Positions 34,120-41,281 of a stretch of DNA of 41,281 nt are shown piece by piece. Location: contig CAMLMM010000007.1 in assembly GCA_946481105.1 (NCBI GenBank), forward strand, positions 1-41,281. The letters run 5' to 3'. The stretch's first letter is position 1. Each line of letters starts with the position of its first letter. The notes under the pieces are model-generated. The model was given only the letters and a program-made list of their open reading frames with translations, did not search any database and had not been told where the DNA came from. The position numbers and the translations under genes were made by a program. This DNA is from an uncultured Alphaproteobacteria bacterium (lineage in GTDB: Bacteria > Pseudomonadota > Alphaproteobacteria > Micavibrionales > Micavibrionaceae).

Positions 34120-34275
34120 TTACTTGCTGGTGAATGAAGGAAGGGTTGGAGCATTGTCCACTGTATTCCCAAGATTTGTATAATCCCAGCCCGCGCGCAT
34201 GGATACAACGTCACCAAAAGGAAGAACGCTCAACTTAGCGAGAACATCAGCAGGTACAGTAACTTTACTAACCAT
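34120..34275 (-). CDS. Small protein (51 aa) overlapping the regulator gene
   Basis: A 51-residue frame, MVSKVTVPADVLAKLSVLPF at the start and ending PSFTSK. It has no membrane segment and no known motif. Its ATG lies within the last codons of the winged-helix gene, an 8-nt overlap (ATGGTTAG), which suggests translational coupling. It is followed by a good terminator, so the two genes form a closed unit. Short length leaves room for chance, but the coupled start and the terminator position support it. Confidence 0.5.
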   Translation of the reverse strand: MVSKVTVPADVLAKLSVLPFGDVVSMRAGWDYTNLGNTVDNAPTLPSFTSK

Positions 34276-34852
34276 TTTCGTCGTCCGTTTTCTTTAACAG
34301 CCCTTGTTCAATCAAACTATCCAGAGCACGGATGCTGGTTGTTTGTGGCCCAGCATAGGCACGGCTGAATAATTCCTGCCGACTGGCTTCACCCATATCG
34401 GCGGCGGTTGCCAGAATTTTGGCATCACGCAGCGTAGGCTTGTCCGTCGAGAAGATTTTTATAAAGCTATTGAGAAAGATTTGCAAGTTTTTATGCGTAT
34501 TTCCAAAATAATCCAAAGCCAAACTTAGGTTTTTCTTGGAATAGCCACATGTCGTCATGTGAATGACACGCCCGTCTTCCCGCCCCGCCTGACGCAGAAT
34601 ACAGCCATGGTCATAGAGCCAGTCAATTTCCCTATTCAGAGTTGATTTATTAACCCCGGGCAATCTGTCGATGATTTCAGTCTGCGTCGTATCTGGATTT
34701 TCATCAATATCGACAAGGATTTGCGCCCGGCGCAGCGGAGATGACGGGTCGCCACCTAGCGCATCAACCAGATGGTCCAGAACCAAGCCAATTTGCTGGA
34801 TCCGGTTGGCGCTGGCTTGGTTTAACGCCGATTTCAACGCATGATTTGGCAC
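34268..34852 (-). CDS. Winged-helix (MarR-like) DNA-binding protein
   Basis: A 194-residue protein with a winged-helix segment at about 40-105: SSPLRRAQILVDIDENP, TQTEIIDRLPGVNKSTLNREI as the helix-turn-helix (cited as about 57-77), and a wing around GREDGRVIHMT. The C-terminal half (about 125-194) has a second helix-rich, possibly winged-helix-like part (LRDAKILATAADMGEASRQ and RALDSLIEQGLLKKT). The family is not certain; MarR-like is the closest pattern. A perfect palindrome 15 bases before the start suggests autoregulation. It is divergent from the gene at 34980. Confidence 0.75.
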   Translation of the reverse strand: MPNHALKSALNQASANRIQQIGLVLDHLVDALGGDPSSPLRRAQILVDIDENPDTTQTEIIDRLPGVNKSTLNREIDWLYDHGCILRQAGREDGRVIHMTTCGYSKKNLSLALDYFGNTHKNLQIFLNSFIKIFSTDKPTLRDAKILATAADMGEASRQELFSRAYAGPQTTSIRALDSLIEQGLLKKTDDENG

Positions 34853-34866
34853 GCAAAAAACCTTTT

Positions 34867-34883
34867 CTATAATATAATTATAG
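34867..34883. promoter_or_regulatory. Palindromic operator candidate
   Basis: CTATAAT-ATA-ATTATAG is a perfect 7-base inverted repeat with a 3-base centre. It lies 15 bases before the regulator start and contains -10-like TATAAT sequences on both strands, between the regulator and the divergent gene. The setting is that of an autoregulatory operator; AT-richness lowers the significance. Confidence 0.4.
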
Positions 34884-34928
34884 GCCCAAAAGATTAACGC
34901 CGCATGGGCGAAAAAGTCAAGAAATGCC

Positions 34929-34957
34929 TTGCGCCATATAAAAGCATTTAATAATAT
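34929..34957 (+). promoter_or_regulatory. Promoter of the gene at 34980
   Basis: TTGCGC (34929-34934), a 17-base spacer and TAATAT (34952-34957) predict a start near 34964. That leaves the ATG at 34980 usable and puts the upstream in-frame ATG at 34956 before the transcript, which settles the start. Confidence 0.45.
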
Positions 34958-34979
34958 GACAAAATACAGGCAGGGGATT

Positions 34980-35333
34980 ATGAACGCATTGGTACGTTGT
35001 TTTAAACAAATCGTCGGAATACCATTAAAGGCAGAGGATCATAAGTTGCTCTGGGCCGCTCAAGACCCGGATGACCTCGACCCTTATGAGCCACCTGAAT
35101 CACGCCTCTGCGCCACACAAGAAATTCCTGGAAAATGGGATATACGCGCTTATGTAAGACATGTTTCCTTCCCGGCACCACTATTATGGCCGGGATCAAG
35201 CAGCACATATGAACCTGCCGGACTTCCTCTCTATATCGGTTTATCTACAAGTGAAATGGTGCGAATTTTGCGCACAGTGGATCAGCGTGACGTCCCTGTA
35301 CCCGGACATATTTCACAAATTGCGCCACGCTGA
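34980..35333 (+). CDS. Hypothetical protein (117 aa)
   Basis: Unrecognised. MNALVRCFKQIVGIP is followed by an acidic stretch (DPDDLDPYEPPES), a mixed region with KWDIRAYVRHVSFPAP and a C-terminal PLYIGLSTSEMVRILRTV. No clear signal peptide. AGGGGA lies 2 nt before the ATG, with AGG also 9 nt before. It is divergent from the winged-helix gene and probably shares its control region. It ends at a bidirectional terminator shared with gap. Confidence 0.6.
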   Translation: MNALVRCFKQIVGIPLKAEDHKLLWAAQDPDDLDPYEPPESRLCATQEIPGKWDIRAYVRHVSFPAPLLWPGSSSTYEPAGLPLYIGLSTSEMVRILRTVDQRDVPVPGHISQIAPR

Positions 35334-35339
35334 TACAAA

Positions 35340-35363
35340 AAAACCACCCCGCAGGGTGGTTTT
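35340..35363. terminator. Bidirectional terminator between the orphan gene and gap
   Basis: AAAACCACCC and GGGTGGTTTT pair perfectly around CGCA. A-rich and T-rich flanks exist on both sides, with the longer T-run in the gap direction. It lies 7 bases after the plus-strand stop and 18 bases after the gap stop. Confidence 0.9.
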
Positions 35364-35380
35364 CAATTCTATAATTTATT

Positions 35381-36391
35381 TTAGTAGCCCACTTTATGCA
35401 TCAGCACAGCGGTGTCGAGCATACGGTTCGAGAAGCCCCATTCATTGTCATACCATGACATGACGCGAACCATTTTACCTTCCAGCACTTTGGTGCCTTC
35501 GAGCGAGAAGATGGACGAGCGTGGGTCGTGGTTGAAATCGGTCGAGACCAGTTCTTCGTCATAATAACCAAGGATGCCTTTCAGTTCACCATCAGCGGCG
35601 GCCTTGATCGCATTGTTGATTTCTTCAGCGGTGGTTTCCTTCTTCGGCACGAATTTGAAATCGACAACCGAGACGTTCGGGGTTGGTACGCGCACCGATA
35701 CACCGTCCAGCTTGCCTTTCAATTCCGGCAATACCTTGCCCACAGCCTTGGCGGCACCGGTTGTCGTCGGGATCATGCTGAGCGCGGCAGCGCGGGCGCG
35801 GTGCAGGTCTTTATGCGCCGTATCGACGATTTTCTGGTCACCGGTATAAGAATGGATCGTGGTCATGTAACCCAGTTCGATCCCGACCGCTTTATGAATT
35901 GCATAGGCAACCGGCGCCAGGCAGTTGGTGGTGCAGGACGCATTGGACACAATAATGTGGTCCTTGGTCAGTTTATTTGAGTTCACACCATACACAACGG
36001 TCAGGTCTTCGTCCGTCGCCGGGGCCGAAATCAGCACTTTTTTCGCGCCGCCTTTCAGGTGGGCGGACGCCTTTTCCTTGTCGGTGAAAATACCGGAACA
36101 TTCCAGAACGATATCAACGCCGTTTGATTTCCAGTCGATCGCCGCTGGATCACGCTGCTGGTGTACGGCGATTTTCTTGCCGTTTACGATCAGCGTATTG
36201 CCTTCATAACCAACATCAAAAGCCGAACGGCCATGTACCGAGTCATATTTCAGCAGATGCGCATTGGTCTTTGTATCCGTCAGGTCATTAATCGCAACCA
36301 GTTCAATATCCGTGCGGCCCGATTCAAACAAAGCGCGTGCCACGAGGCGCCCGATACGGCCAAATCCATTAATCCCTACTTTTACAGTCAT
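35381..36391 (-). CDS. gap: Glyceraldehyde-3-phosphate dehydrogenase
   Basis: NAD-linked glycolytic and gluconeogenic dehydrogenase, 336 residues. It has the Rossmann opening [18 protein letters not shown] (cited as about 5-22), an acidic NAD-selecting residue in AINDLTD, catalytic Cys153 in [12 protein letters not shown] and His180 in [10 protein letters not shown], and the closing [23 protein letters not shown] precedes the ATG. It is 30 bases after tkt in the same direction, so both are likely in one operon. Confidence 0.98.
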   Translation of the reverse strand: MTVKVGINGFGRIGRLVARALFESGRTDIELVAINDLTDTKTNAHLLKYDSVHGRSAFDVGYEGNTLIVNGKKIAVHQQRDPAAIDWKSNGVDIVLECSGIFTDKEKASAHLKGGAKKVLISAPATDEDLTVVYGVNSNKLTKDHIIVSNASCTTNCLAPVAYAIHKAVGIELGYMTTIHSYTGDQKIVDTAHKDLHRARAAALSMIPTTTGAAKAVGKVLPELKGKLDGVSVRVPTPNVSVVDFKFVPKKETTAEEINNAIKAAADGELKGILGYYDEELVSTDFNHDPRSSIFSLEGTKVLEGKMVRVMSWYDNEWGFSNRMLDTAVLMHKVGY

Positions 36392-36421
36392 AAGTTTCTC
36401 CTTTTGAAACGATGATATTAT

Positions 36422-38434
36422 TTAAACTTTTTTGGTGACAGCTTCAACCACCGCATCAGCCGTAATCCCGAAATGTTTATACAGCACTTCAGCCGGGGCG
36501 GATTCACCGAAACCGGTCATGCCGATAAAGATGCCGTCCTGACCGATCAGCGCGTCCCAGCCCTGACGTATCGCCGCTTCGATACCCACACGCACACAAC
36601 CTTGCGCACCCAGCACGCTGGCGCGGTAGGCTGCGTCCTGTTTAGCGAATAACTCAAACGACGGCACAGACACAACCTGTGTAGGAATCCCTTTGGCTTC
36701 GAGATTTTTCTGTGCCTCCATCGCCAGATAGACTTCAGACCCTGTCGCCAGAATCACCGCTTTTGGCGTGGCGGACGCGGCAGAAAGAATATATGCACCA
36801 CGCGCCGATTTATTGGCGTCCGCATCGTTGCGCAGTGTCGGCAGGTTCTGGCGTGTCAGCACCAGCATGGTCGGACCGGTAACGTTGGCGAGCGCAAGCT
36901 CCCACGACTCCGCCGTTTCAATCGTGTCGCACGGGCGTAGCACCGTCAGGTTTGGAATGGCACGGAGCGAGGCAACATGTTCCACGGGCTGGTGCGTCGG
37001 GCCGTCTTCGCCCAGACCAATCGAGTCATGCGTCATTACATAGATAACACGTTGTTTCATCAGCGCGGCCAGACGAATGGACGGGCGGCAGTAATCAGCG
37101 AAAGACAGAAACGTCCCACCATACGGAATTACGCCGCCATGAATAGCCATGCCCGACATCACGGTGCACATCGCAAATTCGCGTACGCCGTAATGAATGT
37201 ACTGGCCCTTGTAACCATTGGCGGCGGTGACAACCTCTGGCCCTTTGGTTTTAGTATTGTTCGAGGGAGTCAAATCAGCCGACCCACCCACGAGCTGCGG
37301 CAGTTTCGGCACGAGCGCTTCCAGAACTTTACCCGACGAGGCGCGTGTCGCCAGTTTCGGCTTGTCGGACAGAATAGATTTTTTTACATCCCCCAGCGCA
37401 GCGGTCACAACATCATTCACGTTCGGGGCCAGCGCCTTTTCAAATTCAGCTTTCTGCGCCGATGCATTCAGGCGTTTTGTCCAGGCGAAACTTTCGCTCT
37501 GGCCGCGTGTGCCGACACTGCGCCAGGCGTGCAGAATATCGGACGGCACCGTGAACGGCTCATGCGCCCAGGACAAATGTTTGCGGGTGGCAGCGGTTTC
37601 GTCCGCGCCGAGCGGGGAACCGTGGACACCGGATGTGCCCTGCTTGTTCGGTGACCCGAATCCGATTTTGGTTTTGCAGGCAATCAGCACCGGGCGGTCG
37701 GAATTCTGCGCAGCGGCCAACGCCTTTTCAACCGCGGCCATATCGTGCCCGTCAATGCGCGATGTCGCCCAGCCATAGGCGTCAAACCGTTTCAGCGTGT
37801 CTTCGGTAAACGAGAGCGAGGTCGGCCCGTCGATCGAGATATCGTTATCGTCATACATGACAATCAGATTGCCGAGCTTCAGGTGACCTGCGAGTGAACA
37901 GGCTTCGTGGCTGATTCCTTCCATCAGGTCGCCATCGCCGCACATGACATAGGTTTTATGATTCACCAAGTCATTGCCGAAACGGGCATTCAGCATACGT
38001 TCGGCAAGGGCAAAGCCGACCGCATTGGCAATCCCCTGCCCCAGCGGCCCGGTCGTCATTTCAACACCAGCCTCGACCATAATTTCCGGGTGGCCCGGCG
38101 TGATGGAATGCAGTTGACGGAAATTCTTGATCTGCTCGATTGTCATTTTTTCGTAGCCGGTCAGGTAGGACAGCGCATAGAGCAGCATCGACCCATGCCC
38201 GCCCGACAGGATAAAACGGTCGCGGTCGGCCCAGGTCGGATTGGCCGGATCGAATTTCAGGAATTTGCTGTACAAGACAGTTGCGACATCGGCCATGCCC
38301 ATCGGCATGCCGGGATGACCGGAATTTGCCTTGTCTACCGCATCCGTCGCCAGAAAACGTATGGCATTTGCCATCTGGCGCATATCAGGGGATGTGGCGG
38401 AGCTGGTCTGGGTTGCGGCGTTATGCGCAGTCAT
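36422..38434 (-). CDS. tkt: Transketolase
   Basis: Thiamine-diphosphate enzyme of the pentose phosphate pathway, 670 residues. ThDP and metal binding are in [20 protein letters not shown] (cited as about 149-168). N-terminal [23 protein letters not shown] and [12 protein letters not shown] fit. The central [21 protein letters not shown] region and [18 protein letters not shown] (cited as about 480-497) are typical. The ATG at 38434 follows AAGGA by 8 nt, better than the one eight codons upstream. It is first of a tkt-gap unit. Confidence 0.96.
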   Translation of the reverse strand: MTAHNAATQTSSATSPDMRQMANAIRFLATDAVDKANSGHPGMPMGMADVATVLYSKFLKFDPANPTWADRDRFILSGGHGSMLLYALSYLTGYEKMTIEQIKNFRQLHSITPGHPEIMVEAGVEMTTGPLGQGIANAVGFALAERMLNARFGNDLVNHKTYVMCGDGDLMEGISHEACSLAGHLKLGNLIVMYDDNDISIDGPTSLSFTEDTLKRFDAYGWATSRIDGHDMAAVEKALAAAQNSDRPVLIACKTKIGFGSPNKQGTSGVHGSPLGADETAATRKHLSWAHEPFTVPSDILHAWRSVGTRGQSESFAWTKRLNASAQKAEFEKALAPNVNDVVTAALGDVKKSILSDKPKLATRASSGKVLEALVPKLPQLVGGSADLTPSNNTKTKGPEVVTAANGYKGQYIHYGVREFAMCTVMSGMAIHGGVIPYGGTFLSFADYCRPSIRLAALMKQRVIYVMTHDSIGLGEDGPTHQPVEHVASLRAIPNLTVLRPCDTIETAESWELALANVTGPTMLVLTRQNLPTLRNDADANKSARGAYILSAASATPKAVILATGSEVYLAMEAQKNLEAKGIPTQVVSVPSFELFAKQDAAYRASVLGAQGCVRVGIEAAIRQGWDALIGQDGIFIGMTGFGESAPAEVLYKHFGITADAVVEAVTKKV

Positions 38435-38523
38435 GTTTATATCCTTGTAGCTGGTCAAATGATGCAGTCTTTATAGCCAATTTGTCCGTATTTGCGAGAG
38501 GAGTTTTCCCCTGACGGCCTTTC

Positions 38524-38552
38524 TTGACAAAACAAAATGACTTGCATAGATT
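38524..38552 (+). promoter_or_regulatory. Promoter of the gene at 38576
   Basis: A perfect TTGACA (38524-38529), a 17-base spacer and TAGATT (38547-38552) predict a start near 38559, giving a leader of about 17 bases that holds AGGGAG. Confidence 0.6.
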
Positions 38553-38575
38553 ATGGGAAAATTCAGGGAGTTATT

Positions 38576-38794
38576 ATGAGCAATCAATCCTTATCTCATT
38601 CTTTTGTGACCATCACCGGACCCGCGGGAATCAGCCATGGTCATAGTGAATTATTTCTGGCACACAAAAATGGCCAGCTGTGCTTTGTGCGTTCAACGGC
38701 CGGTTTATCGGCGACCCAACATATAGATTCGAACAACCTGCGGGATGTATCTGCACCGGATTCAGTGTTTCCAACCTTTCAACACATCCTGTAA
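38576..38794 (+). CDS. Small hypothetical protein (72 aa)
   Basis: Unrecognised soluble protein, MSNQSLSHSFVTITGPAG at the start, with several His and Ser residues and one cysteine (GQLCFVRS). The ATG at 38576 follows AGGGAG by 5 nt; an upstream in-frame ATG at 38537 would precede the predicted transcription start. It is divergent from tkt and followed by about 110 bases without a clear terminator before the coiled-coil gene. Confidence 0.6.
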   Translation: MSNQSLSHSFVTITGPAGISHGHSELFLAHKNGQLCFVRSTAGLSATQHIDSNNLRDVSAPDSVFPTFQHIL

Positions 38795-38905
38795 AAACCC
38801 ATAAAAACCGCAGAGTTCTGGGTATAACTCGCACACGGGCATTGACCCATGATTCGCGTATTTGTTACTTTTCTTATATAAACCCCGGGAAAAGGGCGCA
38901 CGCGT

Positions 38906-39370
38906 ATGTCTGTAGAAAATTTATATAGCTATCTTGAGTATTTAAATCTGGCTATCGATCAACTGGACGAAGCCGTCACCGCCCGTGAGCAGGAAGCCGC
39001 CGAGCTGCGTAACCAGCTTGAATTCGCCGACCGTTCCCTGATGGATGCCCGTCTTGAAATTGACCGCCTGCATGCGCAGATGCAAGTCAATCGCCAGCAG
39101 GCCGATACGCATATCCAGCAACTGGAAGCCCAATTGATGGCACAAGCTGCACAGCCACAGGCGGCAGCCCCCCATCCGCAACCCGTCAAGATTCGCCCGC
39201 AGCCAACAACACCGCCATCAGCCAAGGCTGCACCACAGGACGACCTATTCGGCGGCTGGACAGGTCCGGCCAAAAGTAAAATCGCCAACGATCAGAATGC
39301 CTTGATCCTTGCCAAGAAACTCGATTCAACCATCGATAAAGTCCAACGTCTGATTGGACAGGGAAAATAG
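38906..39370 (+). CDS. Coiled-coil protein next to zapA
   Basis: A 154-residue soluble protein. Residues about 10-85 form a long heptad-rich coiled coil (LNLAIDQLDEAVTAREQEA, LRNQLEFADRSLMDARLEI). A Pro/Ala/Gln-rich linker follows (about 85-115), then a short C-terminal segment with DDLFGGWTG and a lysine-rich helix (KKLDSTIDKVQRLIGQGK). Alphaproteobacterial zapA is often preceded by a small coiled-coil protein (DUF4164-type in rhizobia), so a division-linked, ZapB-like role is plausible but not shown. It is 10 bases upstream of zapA. Confidence 0.75.
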   Translation: MSVENLYSYLEYLNLAIDQLDEAVTAREQEAAELRNQLEFADRSLMDARLEIDRLHAQMQVNRQQADTHIQQLEAQLMAQAAQPQAAAPHPQPVKIRPQPTTPPSAKAAPQDDLFGGWTGPAKSKIANDQNALILAKKLDSTIDKVQRLIGQGK

Positions 39371-39380
39371 GGAGAGAGAT

Positions 39381-39746
39381 ATGTCTGAAGTCAACCTGAT
39401 GATTGATGGTCGCAGTTACAGCATTGCCTGTGATGATGGGCAGGAACAGCGCGTACAGCAACTGGGCAAATATGTCGACCAGCGCATGCGTGAAATGAAT
39501 GGTGGGAATGCCGCCAACAAGGCACAATCCATGATGCTGACATCGCTGGTTCTGGCCGATGAAGTATTCGATCTGCATGATAAACTTGCCAAAGCCCAGC
39601 AGAACGAAGCCCAGGCGTCAGCCGAAAAATATGTCACCTATCAGGGACTCACCCCGCAGGACGAACAGAACATCACGAATATAATTGCCACGATGGCGGA
39701 CAAGGTTGAAAAACTCACCGCCCGCGCCCGCAAGATTGCGGCTTAA
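39381..39746 (+). CDS. zapA: Cell division protein ZapA
   Basis: Cross-links FtsZ protofilaments at the Z ring. The 121 residues have the ZapA globular head (NLMIDGRSYSIACDDGQEQRVQQLG, cited as about 5-29; YVDQRMREM) and a C-terminal coiled coil with LVLADEVFDLHDKLAK. The ATG at 39381 follows GGGAGAGAG; a frame extension to 39354 overlaps the upstream gene. The end overlaps a convergent gene by 4 nt, so there is no room here for the 6S RNA gene that often follows zapA. Confidence 0.92.
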   Translation: MSEVNLMIDGRSYSIACDDGQEQRVQQLGKYVDQRMREMNGGNAANKAQSMMLTSLVLADEVFDLHDKLAKAQQNEAQASAEKYVTYQGLTPQDEQNITNIIATMADKVEKLTARARKIAA

Positions 39747-40561
39747 GCCGGGCCTAATCCCGGATAACCCTTTACTGCCATATAGCTATTGATGCGCGCC
39801 CATTGGCGTTGCGTCAGGTCGTCATCGCCTTGCAATTGGTACCGTGAGGGAATTTTTTTCTCATACAACACCAATTGGCCCAACCTGATGCTGGTGGGGT
39901 CGGTGCCATAGGCCGCACACATCATGACCGCCCGCCGCATCAAACGGTCTTCATAGACATCCTGTGGCACAAAGTCCGTGGACGCTGCGCGGTTAAAGTA
40001 CCCTGTGGCATCAAGGATGCCCTTCACCGGAATATCGGCCACATCCCAAAGTGCACACGGATCATCAGCATTGCATGCCGGTGCCGCAATCCCGAACCTG
40101 TCACACAAGTAATTCAGTTCCCCGCATATAAACGGCAGCGCCTTACCCCATTCAGGGTAATGGGTGTTCACCAGGGATCCCATGCGGGGCCATGCAAATC
40201 CCCCCATAAGATCAGTCGTGAATTCCGTATGCGTAAAACCCATGTCCTGTCGCAGCAACAAGGCATTATACGACAAAAACGTTCCTACATGGCGTTGCTG
40301 TATATCCTTGTCAATTGTCATGTCACCTTGACGCGTAACCCCACGGGACAGATCAAAAACCTGTGTAAAATAGACAGGAACAGTGCCATTTGATTCGCCG
40401 ATAAAGCGCAGCATAAAGACTTGGCCGGAGTTACTGGCAGAGATTATGCGTGCCTTGTAATACAAATCCGTCGGCAACCCACGTGTCAGACGCACCATGA
40501 CATCGTCATACGACATGCCGTTAAAATAGGCAGGAAACTGTTCTTTTCCGGTAATATCCAT
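39743..40561 (-). CDS. Hypothetical protein (272 aa)
   Basis: Unrecognised soluble protein. The middle (about 60-130) has a GNAT-fold look: QVFMLRFIGESNG, then HVGTFLSYNALLLRQDMGF and GGFAWPRMG, a phrase like the GGYAWAR.GF seen in some acetyltransferase-fold proteins. The C-terminal half has several cysteines (CGELNYLC, ACNADDPC) and a helical end. It converges with zapA (4-nt overlap) and is divergent from the partial gene at 40617, with 55 bases between the starts. Confidence 0.6.
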   Translation of the reverse strand: MDITGKEQFPAYFNGMSYDDVMVRLTRGLPTDLYYKARIISASNSGQVFMLRFIGESNGTVPVYFTQVFDLSRGVTRQGDMTIDKDIQQRHVGTFLSYNALLLRQDMGFTHTEFTTDLMGGFAWPRMGSLVNTHYPEWGKALPFICGELNYLCDRFGIAAPACNADDPCALWDVADIPVKGILDATGYFNRAASTDFVPQDVYEDRLMRRAVMMCAAYGTDPTSIRLGQLVLYEKKIPSRYQLQGDDDLTQRQWARINSYMAVKGYPGLGPA

Positions 40562-40616
40562 GACGTCCCATCAAAATAATTTGCATGACCTTATAATATT
40601 ATGGTAATAAAGTCCA

Positions 40617-41281
40617 ATGATAAATGGTGAACCCAAATTTTCCGAGATTCCACCCTTACGACGCCACTTCCTTTATGGCGTAAACTGCTATCAATTTGCT
40701 ATCGGCTATCAACCCATTACTGTTTTCACCCAGGCCGCCAATCCGAACCGATTTGCCTATTTGACACTATGCCCCGGCAACTTCGCTGAAAAAGTCTGGC
40801 AGCAAGGTGGGGTGGGGATAAGCACTTATAATTTTAAAAATTTGATCCGCACTTCCTGCCAGGAAGACCAGCTAATTGAGCTGGAACAGCGATCAATCCA
40901 TGATCCCATAAATGCACCGGATGGTGAGCGTTTGATTGCACTTTATTTCGCACCTGGTGACGAAACTGGTCCTGGAGATTTTCACTTCGTTTATCTTAAT
41001 AATACGAACAGGCAGTGGGAAGAAAAAACGCCTTTTGCGGATATAGTGGTGCATGACCATTTACCGCCATCCCTTCCGGGCGGCTATATATTTAGTCGCT
41101 TCTTCGCCGCGAAAGAAGGCATTCAACCCCAGGGATTACCTTCCGGTATTTTTGTTCCATGCCAAAGCAATCCGGGTCTAAATTTTGTTGAAAACCAGCC
41201 CTTCTGGGCGCGAGGACCAGTTCTAAAGGATCATGGAAATGGCTTGTTTCTGCGGCGTGGTCATCCGCTTTACGCGAAACC
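40617..41281 (+). CDS. Hypothetical protein, 3' truncated by the window; possible cysteine hydrolase
   Basis: An open frame of 221 codons from ATG 40617 to the window edge, without stop. GVNCYQFAIGY at residues 21-31 and GDFHFVYLN at 120-128 resemble the Cys and His segments (NCYAYAL..., DYHFYR...) of papain-like or CHAP-like hydrolases, which would make Cys24 and His123 the catalytic pair. The rest is unfamiliar. There is no signal peptide. The promoter region is shared with the divergent gene at 40561 and includes AT-rich dyad sequence at 40591-40604. Confidence 0.55.
   Translation, partial: MINGEPKFSEIPPLRRHFLYGVNCYQFAIGYQPITVFTQAANPNRFAYLTLCPGNFAEKVWQQGGVGISTYNFKNLIRTSCQEDQLIELEQRSIHDPINAPDGERLIALYFAPGDETGPGDFHFVYLNNTNRQWEEKTPFADIVVHDHLPPSLPGGYIFSRFFAAKEGIQPQGLPSGIFVPCQSNPGLNFVENQPFWARGPVLKDHGNGLFLRRGHPLYAK

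Noticed and set aside
35161..35463. 100-residue plus-strand frame running into the gap terminator
   Set aside because: It overlaps the gene at 34980 in another frame and crosses the bidirectional terminator.
39747..39800. 6S RNA gene after zapA
   Set aside because: The next gene overlaps the zapA end by 4 nt, leaving no room, and no 6S-like fold was seen.

Overview
The window is bacterial and almost certainly from an alphaproteobacterium. Pointers are the NDUFA12-like complex I protein next to MlaD and a DUF2155 protein, the Hsp20/DUF1150 pair, a ChvI/ChvG-type two-component pair beside rapZ, the coaE-dnaQ pair, a phasin, ClpS-ClpA and a cysteine-free L31. The genus cannot be named from the sequence. 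Most of the window is dense chromosomal housekeeping DNA. No tRNA, rRNA, CRISPR array, insertion sequence or integrase was found.

Layout. 1-6.2 kb: leuS, a small orphan gene, then the minus-strand unit chvI-chvG-rapZ, which lacks the hprK and PTS genes often found with it. 6.2-9.3 kb: coaE-dnaQ converging on fmt-truA. 9.3-12.2 kb: a pilin-like membrane-anchored protein, a D,D-carboxypeptidase with a SPOR domain, and a phasin with a strong promoter and two TGCANTGCA dyads. 12.3-15.4 kb: clpS-clpA and a stand-alone receiver protein. 15.4-18.8 kb: an AT-rich orphan, a RidA-family gene, NDUFA12-mlaD-DUF2155, and a small phage-structural-like gene behind a promoter that contains a GAAC-N7-GAAC (LexA-type) box and is followed by a terminator-like hairpin. 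18.8-25.5 kb: recR and an ornithine-type decarboxylase, the hsp20/DUF1150 pair with a ROSE-like RNA thermometer in the hsp20 leader, a patatin-like lipase and polA.

25.5-31.9 kb is the most unusual region. Four consecutive genes encode exported proteins that share one C-terminal core of about 300-350 residues but have unrelated N-terminal parts: a short Cys-containing region, a 16-cysteine region, an acidic helical region, and a beta-rich plus proline-rich region. Their spacing (1-nt overlap, 15 nt, 18 nt) suggests one operon, followed by a gpt-like phosphoribosyltransferase. I do not recognise the core. It looks like a tandemly expanded, mosaic envelope or secreted protein family.

32-38.5 kb carries rpmE and the minus-strand carbon-metabolism genes tkt, gap and fba. 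Between gap and fba lie a winged-helix regulator with a palindrome at its promoter, an overlapping 51-residue gene, and a divergent orphan. 38.5-41.3 kb holds a small orphan with a good promoter, a coiled-coil gene directly before zapA, an unknown gene convergent with zapA, and a truncated unknown gene running off the end that may be a cysteine hydrolase.
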